Assembly: GCF_900112975.1 (NCBI RefSeq)
Contig: NZ_FONQ01000013.1
Coordinates: forward strand, 1-64,000
Origin: Flavobacterium xueshanense
Lineage (GTDB): Bacteria; Bacteroidota; Bacteroidia; Flavobacteriales; Flavobacteriaceae
Length of the DNA stretch: 64,000 nucleotides
Reading direction: 5' to 3'
The stretch's first letter is position 1, and every line of letters starts with the position of its first letter. Below are positions 50,105-58,286 of this stretch, piece by piece. Position numbers and translations under genes: made by a program. The notes below the pieces were generated by a model that did no database searches, was not told the origin of the DNA, and saw only the letters and a program-made list of their open reading frames with translations.

Positions 50105-50638
50105 ATGAAAATGATCTATGGAATTGCACTAATTATCAGTTTGTTCCTGATTAGTTGCAACTCGGAGCCAACCTTGCAAAAGTATTTTGTGGAAAACACC
50201 GAAAATAAAAATTTTGTTGCACTTGATGTTTCTCCCGATATTTTGAATGTGGATAAAACAAAATTGTCAGTGGCACAAATTGATGCTTTGAAATCCTTTG
50301 ACAAAATGAATGTGCTGGCTTTCAGATTAAATGAGACCAACAAGGCGGAGTTTGAAACGGAACGCGCCAAAGTTGACTTAATTTTAAAAGACAAAAAGTA
50401 TCAGCAACTGATGAAATTTGGTTCAGGCAAAGAAGGTGCTTCGGTTAGCTTTGTTGGTACCGATGAACACATCGAGGAATTTGTTTTTTATGCCAATAAA
50501 AAAGAAAATGGTTTTGCGGTGGTCCGAATTTTGGGTAAAGATATGAACCCTACGAGTGTGATGAATATGATAAGTGTGTTACAACAATCCAACATCGATT
50601 TAGAACAATTGAAACCATTACAGCAATTACTGAAATAA
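50105..50638 (+). CDS. DUF4252 domain lipoprotein
   Basis: The 177-residue lipoprotein (lipobox LISC, Cys near 18) has a DUF4252 domain: LQKYFVENTENKNFVALDVSPDILNV, and DALKSFDKMNVLAFRLNE. It probably acts at the outer membrane or periplasm. It is the last gene of the sigma operon and is followed by a terminator. The two DUF4252 proteins may form a complex. Function unknown. Confidence 0.88.
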   Translation: MKMIYGIALIISLFLISCNSEPTLQKYFVENTENKNFVALDVSPDILNVDKTKLSVAQIDALKSFDKMNVLAFRLNETNKAEFETERAKVDLILKDKKYQQLMKFGSGKEGASVSFVGTDEHIEEFVFYANKKENGFAVVRILGKDMNPTSVMNMISVLQQSNIDLEQLKPLQQLLK

Positions 50639-50655
50639 ACGGGTTTACAGTTAAT

Positions 50656-50690
50656 GAAAAGCGTCTTGATAGTTTCAAGACGCTTTTTTT
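50656..50690 (+). terminator. Terminator of the sigma/DUF4252 operon
   Basis: AAAAGCGTCTTGA pairs with TCAAGACGCTTTT and is followed by more T. It starts 18 bp after the last stop codon. Confidence 0.88.
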
Positions 50691-50724
50691 ATGGGGTAAA
50701 TTTTGAATAATTTGTGTCAACCTG

Positions 50725-51231
50725 TTATTTACAAAACATTTTTTTGTTTTTTACGGCACTCTGACTGCCTAATTGGATTGCTTTTGTAAAATCGGCACAG
50801 GCATTTTTCTTATTTTTAGAATGAAAATTAGAAAGGCCTCTTAAATTATACGCGATATAATCCTTTTCGTTTAAACTAATAGACATGGTGCAATCTTCGA
50901 TAGTACTTTTGTAATTCTTCGCTTTATAGTTAATGTCGGCTCTTGTGGTGTAAGCATCACTTCTTTTAGGTTCTACTTTTATTGTTGTGTCTACATCGTT
51001 TAAAGCACCTTTAATGTCGCCTAATTTTTGTTTCAAAAGAGCTCTGTTCAAGTAGGCCGAGGCGAATAAAGGATCAATTCTAATCGCTTTGCTGTAATCA
51101 TCGATGGCGCCTTTGTTGTTTCCGACTTCTGCTTTCTTTAACGCTTTGTCAAATAAGTCATAAGCGATTGGATTTTGACTCCATCCTGCTAAGGAACTTA
51201 ATAATAATGCTAGTAGGACTAATTTTCTCAT
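50725..51231 (-). CDS. Secreted tetratricopeptide repeat protein
   Basis: The 168-residue protein has a signal peptide (about 1-18, ending AGWSQ) and about four TPR units (YDLFDKALKKAEVGNNKGAI, FASAYLNRALLKQKLGDIKG, SDAYTTRADINYKAKNYKST, YIAYNLRGLSNFHSKNKKNA). TPRs bind protein partners; here in the periplasm. The single gene has no enzymatic domain. Confidence 0.88.
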   Translation of the reverse strand: MRKLVLLALLLSSLAGWSQNPIAYDLFDKALKKAEVGNNKGAIDDYSKAIRIDPLFASAYLNRALLKQKLGDIKGALNDVDTTIKVEPKRSDAYTTRADINYKAKNYKSTIEDCTMSISLNEKDYIAYNLRGLSNFHSKNKKNACADFTKAIQLGSQSAVKNKKMFCK

Positions 51232-51486
51232 AAAATTTAAGGTTTGAAATTGGGGGAATTTCTTTAATTATTAATAGGTAACAATTATATAAAGGTACAA
51301 TTCTTTTTTTAGTTATTTAGTTAACGAATAGAAATGGGTTTTATTTTGAATAAACTTTATCAATCTTAGATTCAATTAAAAAATCACTAAAAGTTGGTAT
51401 TGTGAAAGCCTTTTGATACCCGTAATTTTGCATAAGTAGAGATTTTCAATGGAATCATTATTTATCGAATTAATACAGCACTAAAG
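51232..51486. other. Intergenic A+T-rich region
   Basis: It holds no gene or clear structure that I recognise. It separates the TPR gene from a small membrane protein gene. Confidence 0.55.
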
Positions 51487-51654
51487 ATGGGAAACACAGC
51501 ACCAGAAAGACAAAGCGGTAAACCTATAAAAGCAAAAAACAATACAACATTTTTATACATTGGTACTTTCTTCTTTTTTGCAGGAAGCCTGTCCGTGGGA
51601 ATTTTGATGGTTATTTTTTTTTTAAACGCGTTAGGAAATGTTTTTCAAAATTGA
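51487..51654 (+). CDS. Small single-span membrane protein
   Basis: A 55-residue reading frame encodes a basic/polar N-terminus (MGNTAPERQSGKPIKAKNN) and one long hydrophobic helix (TFLYIGTFFFFAGSLSVGIL, then MVIFFLNALG). The coding-like start, clean helix and position directly before a terminator-like palindrome support a real gene. Function unknown. Confidence 0.55.
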   Translation: MGNTAPERQSGKPIKAKNNTTFLYIGTFFFFAGSLSVGILMVIFFLNALGNVFQN

Positions 51655-51716
51655 AAAAAACGATTGTTTACTATTATCGCCTCATTATTTTCCATAAAAT
51701 GATTTTTTGTAAAAAG

Positions 51717-51773
51717 CAAAATGCTTCTGAAACCTTCAAGTATACTTGATTGTTTCAGAAGCATTTTGTTTTG
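51717..51773. terminator. Long hairpin, likely tRNA-type terminator
   Basis: CAAAATGCTTCTGAAAC (51717 on) and GTTTCAGAAGCATTTTG are perfect complements around an inner palindrome TCAAGTATACTTGA. It lies next to the tRNA-3'-end-like sequence at 51774. On the minus strand it would terminate a tRNA transcript; on the plus strand it could serve the small gene at 51487. Confidence 0.75.
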
Positions 51774-51792
51774 TGACCACGGCGGGGACATT
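51774..51792 (-). other. Possible integration site: tRNA 3'-end-like fragment
   Basis: On the minus strand TCCCCGCCGTGGTCAC resembles the last bases of a tRNA (end of the T stem, a 7-base acceptor strand and the discriminator). It is followed at once by a strong terminator, as a real tRNA would be. No tRNA body is present to its right; integrase-coding DNA follows instead. This is what an attachment site created by a tRNA-targeting integrase looks like. The identity is inferred and no second copy is seen in the window. Confidence 0.4.
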
Positions 51793-51870
51793 ACCCACAT
51801 ATTTCGATATTTTTAAAAACACTTAAAACCACTGTTAATCAATGCTTTGTATTTTTTTAGATGTATCCGA

Positions 51871-51920
51871 ATATGACCAAATATGATTAAATATGAAATC
51901 GGTTGACTAACGGTTGACTA
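51871..51920 (+). repeat. Short tandem repeats upstream of the integrase gene
   Basis: Three 10-bp units beginning ATATGA (51871-51900) are followed by two direct copies of GGTTGACTA (51901 and 51912 onward, an 11-bp step). Such phased repeats are typical of arm-type integrase or excisionase sites, or of iterons. The GGTTGACTA copies overlap the -33 region of the integrase promoter. Confidence 0.7.
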
Positions 51921-51945
51921 GATTTATATTATTTAGCTATATTTG
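51914..51945 (+). promoter_or_regulatory. Integrase gene promoter
   Basis: TTG (51914-51916) and TATATTTG (51938-51945) are 21 bp apart, within the accepted spacing. The ATG of the integrase lies 22 bp downstream. Confidence 0.65.
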
Positions 51946-51967
51946 ATTGGACTAAAATAATCAAAAA

Positions 51968-53272
51968 ATGGCTACTGTAAAATTCTTGCTTCAGAGCAAA
52001 AAAGAAAACTCCAATATCTATGTTCGGTATTCCATTAACCGAAATATTGTGTTGAAACGCAAAACGGGTTTTATGATCGATGCCAAAGATTGGAGCGAGG
52101 ACAAATCATTGCCAAAAACGAGCAATGAAGATTTGAAAGGGTTAAAATCAAAATTGGAAAAATTAGCCCTTTTTATCAATGAAGCACACAATAAAACCAT
52201 TAGTGCCGGAATCGAATTTGATGGCGAGTGGCTGCAACTTCAAATTGATTTGTACAACAATAAAATTCCCGTGGTCGATTTGGACGTTTTGACGGCCTAT
52301 ATTCAAAAATACATTGACGAAGCACCATTCAAACAAAACGCCAAAAAAGGACTTGGATTGAGTAACGGACGCGTCCAGAATTTAAAACTTTTTAAGAAGA
52401 CCATTGGGCGGTATGAAGGAGATGCTTTAAACAAGAAAAGCATATTGATTAAAGAGATTGATTTAAAGTGGGTGGAAAAATACAAAATGTGGTTGTTTAA
52501 TCTGGGCTATTCCCCGAACTACGTCGGCAAAAACATTGCCAATGTCAGAACGATTTGTCTGGATGCTTCCAAAAATGATATAGAAACCTCCCCACAGATT
52601 AAAAATATCAAAGGAATATCAGAAAGTAAAGAACCAGAAGACATCGTTTTTTTAAGCGAAGAAGAACAAGAAGCAATCAAAAAAGCACCCCTTATCAGGG
52701 AAGCATTAATTAATGCCCGTAAATGGCTTTTGTTGGGTTGCTTGATCGGACAGCGGGGCGGCGATTTGCTGAACATCACCCAAAAAAATATCAAAGAAAT
52801 CAATGGCATAAAAATTATTGAATTAAAACAACAAAAAACTGGCAAAATAGTGGCAATACCTTTATTGCCGGAAGCTATCCATGTTATAGAAAGTGGTTTG
52901 CCGTACAAAACATCACTTGTTCATTTTAATGAATACATAAAAGACATTTGCGAAGCGGCAGAGCTCCACACTCCAACTAAAGGGCGTAAAAAAATTAATC
53001 AAGGAAAACCAAATGTCAAAGATACTTACCCAAAATATAAAATGGTTAGCAGTCACATCTGTAGACGCTCTTTTGCAACCAATTTTTATGGGCGTATTCC
53101 AACTCCAATTTTAAAGGATATTACAGGGCATGGTTCTGAGAGAATGTTCTTGGCATACATCGGTAAGACTTCCTACGATAGTGCTTATCATATGTTAGAA
53201 TATTTCAGTAAATTAACACCTAAAATACAAGCGCCTCCTGTTATGAAGGTAATTAGAAAAAACGCTGAATAA
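51968..53272 (+). CDS. Tyrosine-type site-specific integrase
   Basis: The 434-residue protein has an arm-type DNA-binding domain (about 1-95), a SAM-like core-binding domain (about 100-210) and the catalytic domain. The tyrosine recombinase residues are all present: Arg263 (GQRGGD), His363-x-x-Arg366 (SSHICRRSF), His388 (GHGS) and Tyr397 (AYIGK). It belongs to the Bacteroidota phage/ICE integrase group. It would cut and rejoin DNA at the attachment site. It starts the gene run 51968-57020 of one mobile element, with phased repeats upstream. Confidence 0.95.
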   Translation: MATVKFLLQSKKENSNIYVRYSINRNIVLKRKTGFMIDAKDWSEDKSLPKTSNEDLKGLKSKLEKLALFINEAHNKTISAGIEFDGEWLQLQIDLYNNKIPVVDLDVLTAYIQKYIDEAPFKQNAKKGLGLSNGRVQNLKLFKKTIGRYEGDALNKKSILIKEIDLKWVEKYKMWLFNLGYSPNYVGKNIANVRTICLDASKNDIETSPQIKNIKGISESKEPEDIVFLSEEEQEAIKKAPLIREALINARKWLLLGCLIGQRGGDLLNITQKNIKEINGIKIIELKQQKTGKIVAIPLLPEAIHVIESGLPYKTSLVHFNEYIKDICEAAELHTPTKGRKKINQGKPNVKDTYPKYKMVSSHICRRSFATNFYGRIPTPILKDITGHGSERMFLAYIGKTSYDSAYHMLEYFSKLTPKIQAPPVMKVIRKNAE

Positions 53273-53286
53273 TAATAGCAATTTTT

Positions 53287-54210
53287 ATGGCAAAAAATAA
53301 ACCAACCTATATTACAGATTTAACTCAAGAAATATTGACCAATACTGTTTTGTTGAATGATTGGGCCGATAATAGCGCTGATATGGAATTTTTGAAATTA
53401 TCAGTTGCAATATTATCAGACATTAACCTATTATTCAGCTGGGATTGTAATAATGTTTTGAATCTAAAACTGGCAGGAGTATTAACCGGTAATCAAGATT
53501 TTAAACTTAAAAGCGGAATGTTAATTACTATTGACGAGTCCTATGATTTTCCATTTGAGACTCAATCCGAATATGAATTTATCATCAGAGAAATGATTGA
53601 TGCAAAATTATTATTGGACATACAGATAAAAGATTTGCTTAATGAGGGGCATGATTTAGAGAAAATTAATCAGGCAATACGACATAATAAAATGACCCAT
53701 TTTTTTCATTTAATAGAGCAAACAAAAGGTTATGAATCAAATGACTTCAATTTTTTAAATAAATTCATTCTCCCAAATCTTATTGAACGTAAAAATGAAT
53801 TGAAACAGCAATTTATAAATAAAAAAGTGGATAAGCTTTTATTTTCCAATACTGAAAACTTTTTAAAAACAGAAGATACCGTAGTTGAATCAAATAAAAA
53901 TAAAATTAAAAACAAACCTGATTTCAATAGAAACCACTGGAACGAAAAATGTTTTGAACTTTTCAATTATTTAATTGATAATTATGAAAAAAAAGGCAAA
54001 GTAAAATTTATAAATATTTTCTACTATCTTAAAAATAAGGTTGATAAAAATATCTACGTATTTTCATTTACCATTGATCAATATAAAACTTTTATTGAAT
54101 CAAAACACAACATAAAATTAACCACTTTTAGGACAGCTGAGTTTGATTTTGAAGACAATGAGATTCCAGTTTTAAATGCATTTGCAGCTGATTTTCGCAA
54201 TGAGGTTTAA
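53287..54210 (+). CDS. Unknown protein of the integrative element
   Basis: The 307-residue protein is 14 bp after the integrase. It is rich in acidic and aromatic residues in its N-terminal two thirds. Next comes an Asn/Lys-rich linker (about 195-215, SNKNKIKNKPDFNRNHW). A small C-terminal domain (about 216-300) may be a winged helix (NYLIDNYEKKGKVKFINIFYY). I recognise no family. Co-location with the integrase, helix-turn-helix and palm-like genes suggests a role in excision, replication or control of the element. Confidence 0.75.
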   Translation: MAKNKPTYITDLTQEILTNTVLLNDWADNSADMEFLKLSVAILSDINLLFSWDCNNVLNLKLAGVLTGNQDFKLKSGMLITIDESYDFPFETQSEYEFIIREMIDAKLLLDIQIKDLLNEGHDLEKINQAIRHNKMTHFFHLIEQTKGYESNDFNFLNKFILPNLIERKNELKQQFINKKVDKLLFSNTENFLKTEDTVVESNKNKIKNKPDFNRNHWNEKCFELFNYLIDNYEKKGKVKFINIFYYLKNKVDKNIYVFSFTIDQYKTFIESKHNIKLTTFRTAEFDFEDNEIPVLNAFAADFRNEV

Positions 54211-54312
54211 ATAAATGTTTTTTGCCTAAAATTTGCCTAATTTTTGCCTTTTGCATGTTTTTATAATACCCTAATGGCTAAATATCATTGTGATTCACTA
54301 AACCGAATTACA

Positions 54313-54576
54313 ATGAAACAAATTTTTTTACAAGGCATTTCACTACAAGAGTTAGTTGATGCTCTCTATCCATTAATGCAACTTAAACAAGTTGAAAATC
54401 CACAACCCCTAAATGATTTGATGACCCGCAAGGAAGTTTGTGCTCTACTGAGCATTAATTTTTCAACATTGTGGAAACACACCAAAAGCGGGAAATTAAA
54501 GAGTCTAGGAATTGGTAACCGAGTTTTTTACTCAAGAGAACAGGTACTTCAGGCTGTTAAACCATTAAATTTTTAA
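54313..54576 (+). CDS. Helix-turn-helix (excisionase-like) protein
   Basis: The 87-residue form starting at 54313 is preferred over a longer one from 54244, because the extra 23 residues contain Cys/Phe-rich, non-conserved sequence. It ends with a MerR/excisionase-type winged helix: LMTRKEVCALLSINFSTLWK, then HTKSGKLKSLGIGNRVFYSR. Such small proteins bind DNA to direct integrase towards excision or to control the element's genes. It is 103 bp after the unknown protein and 6 bp before the large protein. Confidence 0.85.
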   Translation: MKQIFLQGISLQELVDALYPLMQLKQVENPQPLNDLMTRKEVCALLSINFSTLWKHTKSGKLKSLGIGNRVFYSREQVLQAVKPLNF

Positions 54577-54581
54577 CGGTT

Positions 54582-57020
54582 TTGGAAGCGGCTTCACACA
54601 ATAGCAGACACCAAAAGTACATTCCAAAATGGTGTATATTAGACTTTTTTAATTGTTCTAATTTAAAAACGGATATTCAAAATCGGGTATCCGTTGACAT
54701 AGCGACCAATTTTATTTATGCCTTACATGATATTAAAGGTGATAATAGAAATGGAAATGGTATCCCATTCTCTGAAATAGTACGTTTGGCAATGGCCTAT
54801 TTTTTCTCTGAGATATTCACGGGTAAATTTACAGATCACATTTACACCTTGGATATGGTCAAGGGCTTTTTAGATGCAGATAATTTGACAGATTACACAG
54901 CAATTCATGAAATTGACGTTACCTTTTACAAGTTAAACAATGCGCCCTACTACAGGCATTGCTGGCTGATCATCCAAAGTGCTTGGTATTTTAATTCGGA
55001 ACATTTCGGACACCACCAACATATTGATTTTGTTAACCATTATTTAAAAACGGGAGACAAACTTCCAATTGATAGTTATAATTTCGATAGAGATTATTTA
55101 GAAAAAAAATACAATGATATTGACCAGGCAAAAATCATACAAATTCCAATAAATGGCTTTTCTTTAGTGAGTCAGTGGTATTTTGGTATTTTGTTTCTGG
55201 TGTGTAAAGAGTTGGACCTCTCTACAACTCATTTTAAAATTAAAATAAAAGATAACCGAGAGTACAATCCTTTGACCAAGATGTCCAGACAGTTAAGACC
55301 CTTGGCGCCTTTTAAAATTATTGAATGTGATATCAAATGTGCATTTCCAACATTTTTGGATGCATTATCCGGCGCTAAGTTAAAAGATAAGGTCTATAAT
55401 AATTTAATGAAGTCACAATCTATTTCCAGAAGTGAAGCAAAAATCATGTTTAACAAAATTTGCAACAGTAGCGAATACAAACTAAAATATTTTACGACCA
55501 AATTTTTTATTTCGTGTGGTTATTCTCAGGAACATATTACAATGTTGCTATATTATACTCACAATGATCATTTAAAATTTTATCAATTTATGACACGTCG
55601 TGAGGAAAATGCTATCAATACTTTTGTTAAACAAAATAATTTGGAGCGAGGAGCGAGGTTGCACGATGCCTTACTATTTTTAGATACAAAGCTAAAAGCG
55701 GAGTCCTATAATTTAAAAGTCAATCAAAATTGTGATTTTGGCTTCAAGGTGCTAAAGCGGCCTGTCTGCAAAGAAAGTTTTAAATTGTCTAATAAACGGC
55801 TGCCTTATGCCTACATGAATAGTATTCCAAAAGGCTTAAATTTAATTGCAAGACATGATTATTCAAAACCAAACATGCTTGGGGCGGCATGTGGTTTTCG
55901 GTTTTATGATGCAAAATACAAATATATAAGTGCCTCATTTAATACGAATGATTTTTATCTTGATGATGCCTCATTTAATATTAATTGTAAAGTTATGTTT
56001 TCAACTTTACAATATTTAAATAAACAAACTACAAATCCTAGGCACATCTATTTAATATTGAAGCATATTAGGGAATGTACTAATATTGTCTATAATGTAA
56101 GAGCAATGTATTACAAGGTAAAGCGATATCAATATGATCCTTCACATATTTTAACAAAAGCGAGAGATTATGAATTAATTGAAGAACTAAAATTTAAAGT
56201 TAAAAGTGATTTTGTTAAGTCATTAAATACAGCTAGAGGAATTGTGAATTACAACCATAATTTGAAGGAATTATATTTTTTAATAGAAGAAAGAATTTCA
56301 AATGATGATTATGGATTTCTAAATGAACTATCTGTTAAAGGACATAAAAGAAACAATTTACTGGTGTATGTTATCGTTAAAAAGTTTAATTCGTTGTGTA
56401 ATGGAATTGAGCGAAGCCCACGAAAAACAGTTAAAAGGGAAGCTCTTTATAATACTGCTATAAAGAGCTTACCTCTTAACCCGATTACGACAACAAATAG
56501 AACTTCGAAAGCCACTTTGGCAAGACAGAACAAGAAAAAGGAGCGTGAATTAGAAGAGCGTAACCGATTTATAAACAATAGGCCAATCGCACACCAATTA
56601 CTACTAATTCTTGGACAAATAGTGGGTCAAAAAATGGATGTAAAGATTATTGAAAACAAAGAACTACAAAACCAACTCAAATTAGAATTAATAAATACAA
56701 TTGACAAATGTATTTATTTAGATTGTGAAGTGGCAATAAAAGAGTTTGATAAAAGATTTATAATGGTCAAAAGTGTAGTTCCGGTCCTTTCAAATTCAGA
56801 CAGCATTTACAATACAGATATGAAAAATAGTGTTTTTAATCAGATAAGCATTGAAGAAGCAAGTAGCAGGAAGGAACCATTTTTCCCAGAATACTTGAAA
56901 TTTCACAATCAGAATGAGATAAATGAACATAAAGTGGCTCCAAAACAAAGCAGTGAAACCTATAAATTTCCAGAAATTGATTTTGATAGATATTGTGGTA
57001 AGACAGTAATTAATGGTTAG
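54582..57020 (+). CDS. Large element-encoded protein with polymerase-palm-like motifs
   Basis: The 812-residue protein has no signal or membrane segment. A central block carries, in order: ECDIKCAFPTFLDAL (Asp250, motif A-like), SRSEAKIMFNKICNSSEY (Arg283, Lys287, motif B-like, compare R-x3-K-x7-Y/N) and RLHDALLFLDTK (His361-Asp362, motif C-like). The order and residues resemble family A DNA polymerases (D-Y-S, R-x-x-A-K, H-D-E), with some features of family B (FP after Asp, K-x-x-N-S, L-D-T). The spacing A-B (33 residues) and B-C (about 75) is compact. The C-terminal half is Lys/Asn-rich and unassigned. A replication or primase role is an inference; it might simply be an unrelated element protein. 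Confidence 0.55.
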   Translation: MEAASHNSRHQKYIPKWCILDFFNCSNLKTDIQNRVSVDIATNFIYALHDIKGDNRNGNGIPFSEIVRLAMAYFFSEIFTGKFTDHIYTLDMVKGFLDADNLTDYTAIHEIDVTFYKLNNAPYYRHCWLIIQSAWYFNSEHFGHHQHIDFVNHYLKTGDKLPIDSYNFDRDYLEKKYNDIDQAKIIQIPINGFSLVSQWYFGILFLVCKELDLSTTHFKIKIKDNREYNPLTKMSRQLRPLAPFKIIECDIKCAFPTFLDALSGAKLKDKVYNNLMKSQSISRSEAKIMFNKICNSSEYKLKYFTTKFFISCGYSQEHITMLLYYTHNDHLKFYQFMTRREENAINTFVKQNNLERGARLHDALLFLDTKLKAESYNLKVNQNCDFGFKVLKRPVCKESFKLSNKRLPYAYMNSIPKGLNLIARHDYSKPNMLGAACGFRFYDAKYKYISASFNTNDFYLDDASFNINCKVMFSTLQYLNKQTTNPRHIYLILKHIRECTNIVYNVRAMYYKVKRYQYDPSHILTKARDYELIEELKFKVKSDFVKSLNTARGIVNYNHNLKELYFLIEERISNDDYGFLNELSVKGHKRNNLLVYVIVKKFNSLCNGIERSPRKTVKREALYNTAIKSLPLNPITTTNRTSKATLARQNKKKERELEERNRFINNRPIAHQLLLILGQIVGQKMDVKIIENKELQNQLKLELINTIDKCIYLDCEVAIKEFDKRFIMVKSVVPVLSNSDSIYNTDMKNSVFNQISIEEASSRKEPFFPEYLKFHNQNEINEHKVAPKQSSETYKFPEIDFDRYCGKTVING

Positions 57021-57123
57021 AACAAGTTTAATAATTTACCTAAAAATTGTTTTTGACAGATACATTTTTTAGGTAACTAAACCTGATACTAAAGTTTTTT
57101 GTAATTTTATAAAAAATATCAAG

Positions 57124-57513
57124 ATGATAAATGATGCTGTAATATTTTCTTTAATTATTGATGCCCCTGCCGTTACTTTACCAAACGAACTTCCGGAAGA
57201 TCAATTATTTTCTCATTTTCAAAATGAAATAGTTGAGATGCTGCAGAATGATACCGAAGCGATAAACTATTTTGGCTTAGTTCCTGATAATGGCGCTGAT
57301 GGGATTGATGAAGCTTTGTTTAATGGGGTTTTATTCCGATTTGATGTTCCTCAAACAGTTTTGGGAATTGATGTGGATGCGGAATCAAAAGCAGTGAGAG
57401 AAGCTTTTTTGAATGCTGTAGAGAATCATATCCCTTGCGGCAATATTGTTTTAGAAGAGCGTGGTGAAACCAAAGTAGAAACAACCGTAGTTTTTGAATA
57501 TTACCATTTATAA
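57124..57513 (+). CDS. Small acidic protein of unknown function
   Basis: The 129-residue, acidic soluble protein has a mixed strand/helix pattern (AVIFSLIIDAPAVTLPN; FRFDVPQTVLGIDVDAES; KVETTVVFEYYHL). It has no known motif. It converges with the SRAP gene, with a 6-bp overlap of the 3' ends. It lies about 100 bp after the mobile-element gene and could belong to it or to the flanking region. Confidence 0.65.
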   Translation: MINDAVIFSLIIDAPAVTLPNELPEDQLFSHFQNEIVEMLQNDTEAINYFGLVPDNGADGIDEALFNGVLFRFDVPQTVLGIDVDAESKAVREAFLNAVENHIPCGNIVLEERGETKVETTVVFEYYHL

Positions 57514-58125
57514 TTTGACAGCTATTAAATCTGCAGAATAAGGAAATGCAAAATGCTCTATTGGTTCATGATTCAACCATTTGGATTCCTCTTCTCGTTT
57601 TAAAACTACAGGCATTCTTTTTTTATGATTGTATATTTCAGCTAAAAGTGTATTGGCTTCGGTCGTGAGTATCGTGTAGGTGTTTTTGATTTCTCCGGTT
57701 TCTTTATCGACCCAATGGGAATATAAACCCGCAAAAGCAAACAGTTCTTCGCTGGCCAAGCGAAGTTCGTATTTTTGTTTTTCTTTCCCTTTTGGATCTA
57801 ACCATTGCCATTCGTAATATCCATTAGCAATAACCAAGCATCTTTTATCAACTGAATTTTTGAAGGACGGTTTTTCGTTGACCCTTTCTATTTTGGCGTT
57901 TAGCGTGAATTTTTTAATTTCTTCATCCTTCGCCCATGCAGGTATCAAACCCCAATTGTATTGGGTAATGATATTTGGTTTTTCATCAATGATGACAGGA
58001 GTTTTGGGATATTCAAAACCATTGATATTAGCACTTGGTTTGAATTCCACCGGGTTATCAATAGTAGCATTGAACCTGCTTTCTACTTTTAATGCTAATT
58101 TGGTTTGTTTGGAATGAAAACACAT
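57508..58125 (-). CDS. SRAP-family abasic site processing protein (HMCES/YedK type)
   Basis: The active form should begin at the ATG at 58125, giving Met-Cys-Phe-His. The catalytic Cys must be residue 2 after removal of Met, so a longer upstream reading (from 58215) would be wrong. The 205-residue protein has the SRAP motifs WGLIPAWAKDEE, LNAKIERVNEKPSFK (NAR-E type), RCLVIANGYYEW and YTILTTEAN with the late KRMPVVL His region. It forms a DNA-protein cross-link with abasic sites in single-stranded DNA to protect replication forks. It often sits in mobile or defence-associated DNA. Confidence 0.92.
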   Translation of the reverse strand: MCFHSKQTKLALKVESRFNATIDNPVEFKPSANINGFEYPKTPVIIDEKPNIITQYNWGLIPAWAKDEEIKKFTLNAKIERVNEKPSFKNSVDKRCLVIANGYYEWQWLDPKGKEKQKYELRLASEELFAFAGLYSHWVDKETGEIKNTYTILTTEANTLLAEIYNHKKRMPVVLKREEESKWLNHEPIEHFAFPYSADLIAVKL

Positions 58126-58142
58126 ACTATTTTCTATATTTA

Positions 58143-58214
58143 TTAATTTTCGAGTTCTTTTAAAATTGCATTCACATCCTCTTCGGTTGTGGTTAATTTG
58201 ACATCGAAAACGCA
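58143..58214 (-). other. Orphan 23-codon coding-like tail
   Basis: The minus strand reads CVFDVKLTTTEEDVNAILKE followed by LEN and a stop, without an ATG upstream in frame. It looks like the 3' end of a lost gene, cut off between the SRAP start and the phosphoesterase terminator. It is too short to identify and could be chance. Confidence 0.3.
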
Positions 58215-58237
58215 TTTTTTAAATATTATTAAAATAT

Positions 58238-58277
58238 AAAAAGGCTCGCTTAGATAAAATCTTTGGCGAGCCTTTAA
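58238..58277 (-). terminator. Terminator of the SusCD-phosphoesterase operon
   Basis: AAAAGGCTCGC pairs with GCGAGCCTTT with A/T runs outside. It lies just after the stop codon at 58287 on the minus strand. Confidence 0.8.
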
Positions 58278-58286
58278 AAAATAAGT

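Noticed and set aside
51871..51920. Repeats considered as a CRISPR leader
   Set aside because: Units are 9-10 bp with no spacers; they fit protein-binding sites.
51968..57020. Element considered as a prophage
   Set aside because: There are no capsid, tail, terminase or lysis genes among the visible genes.
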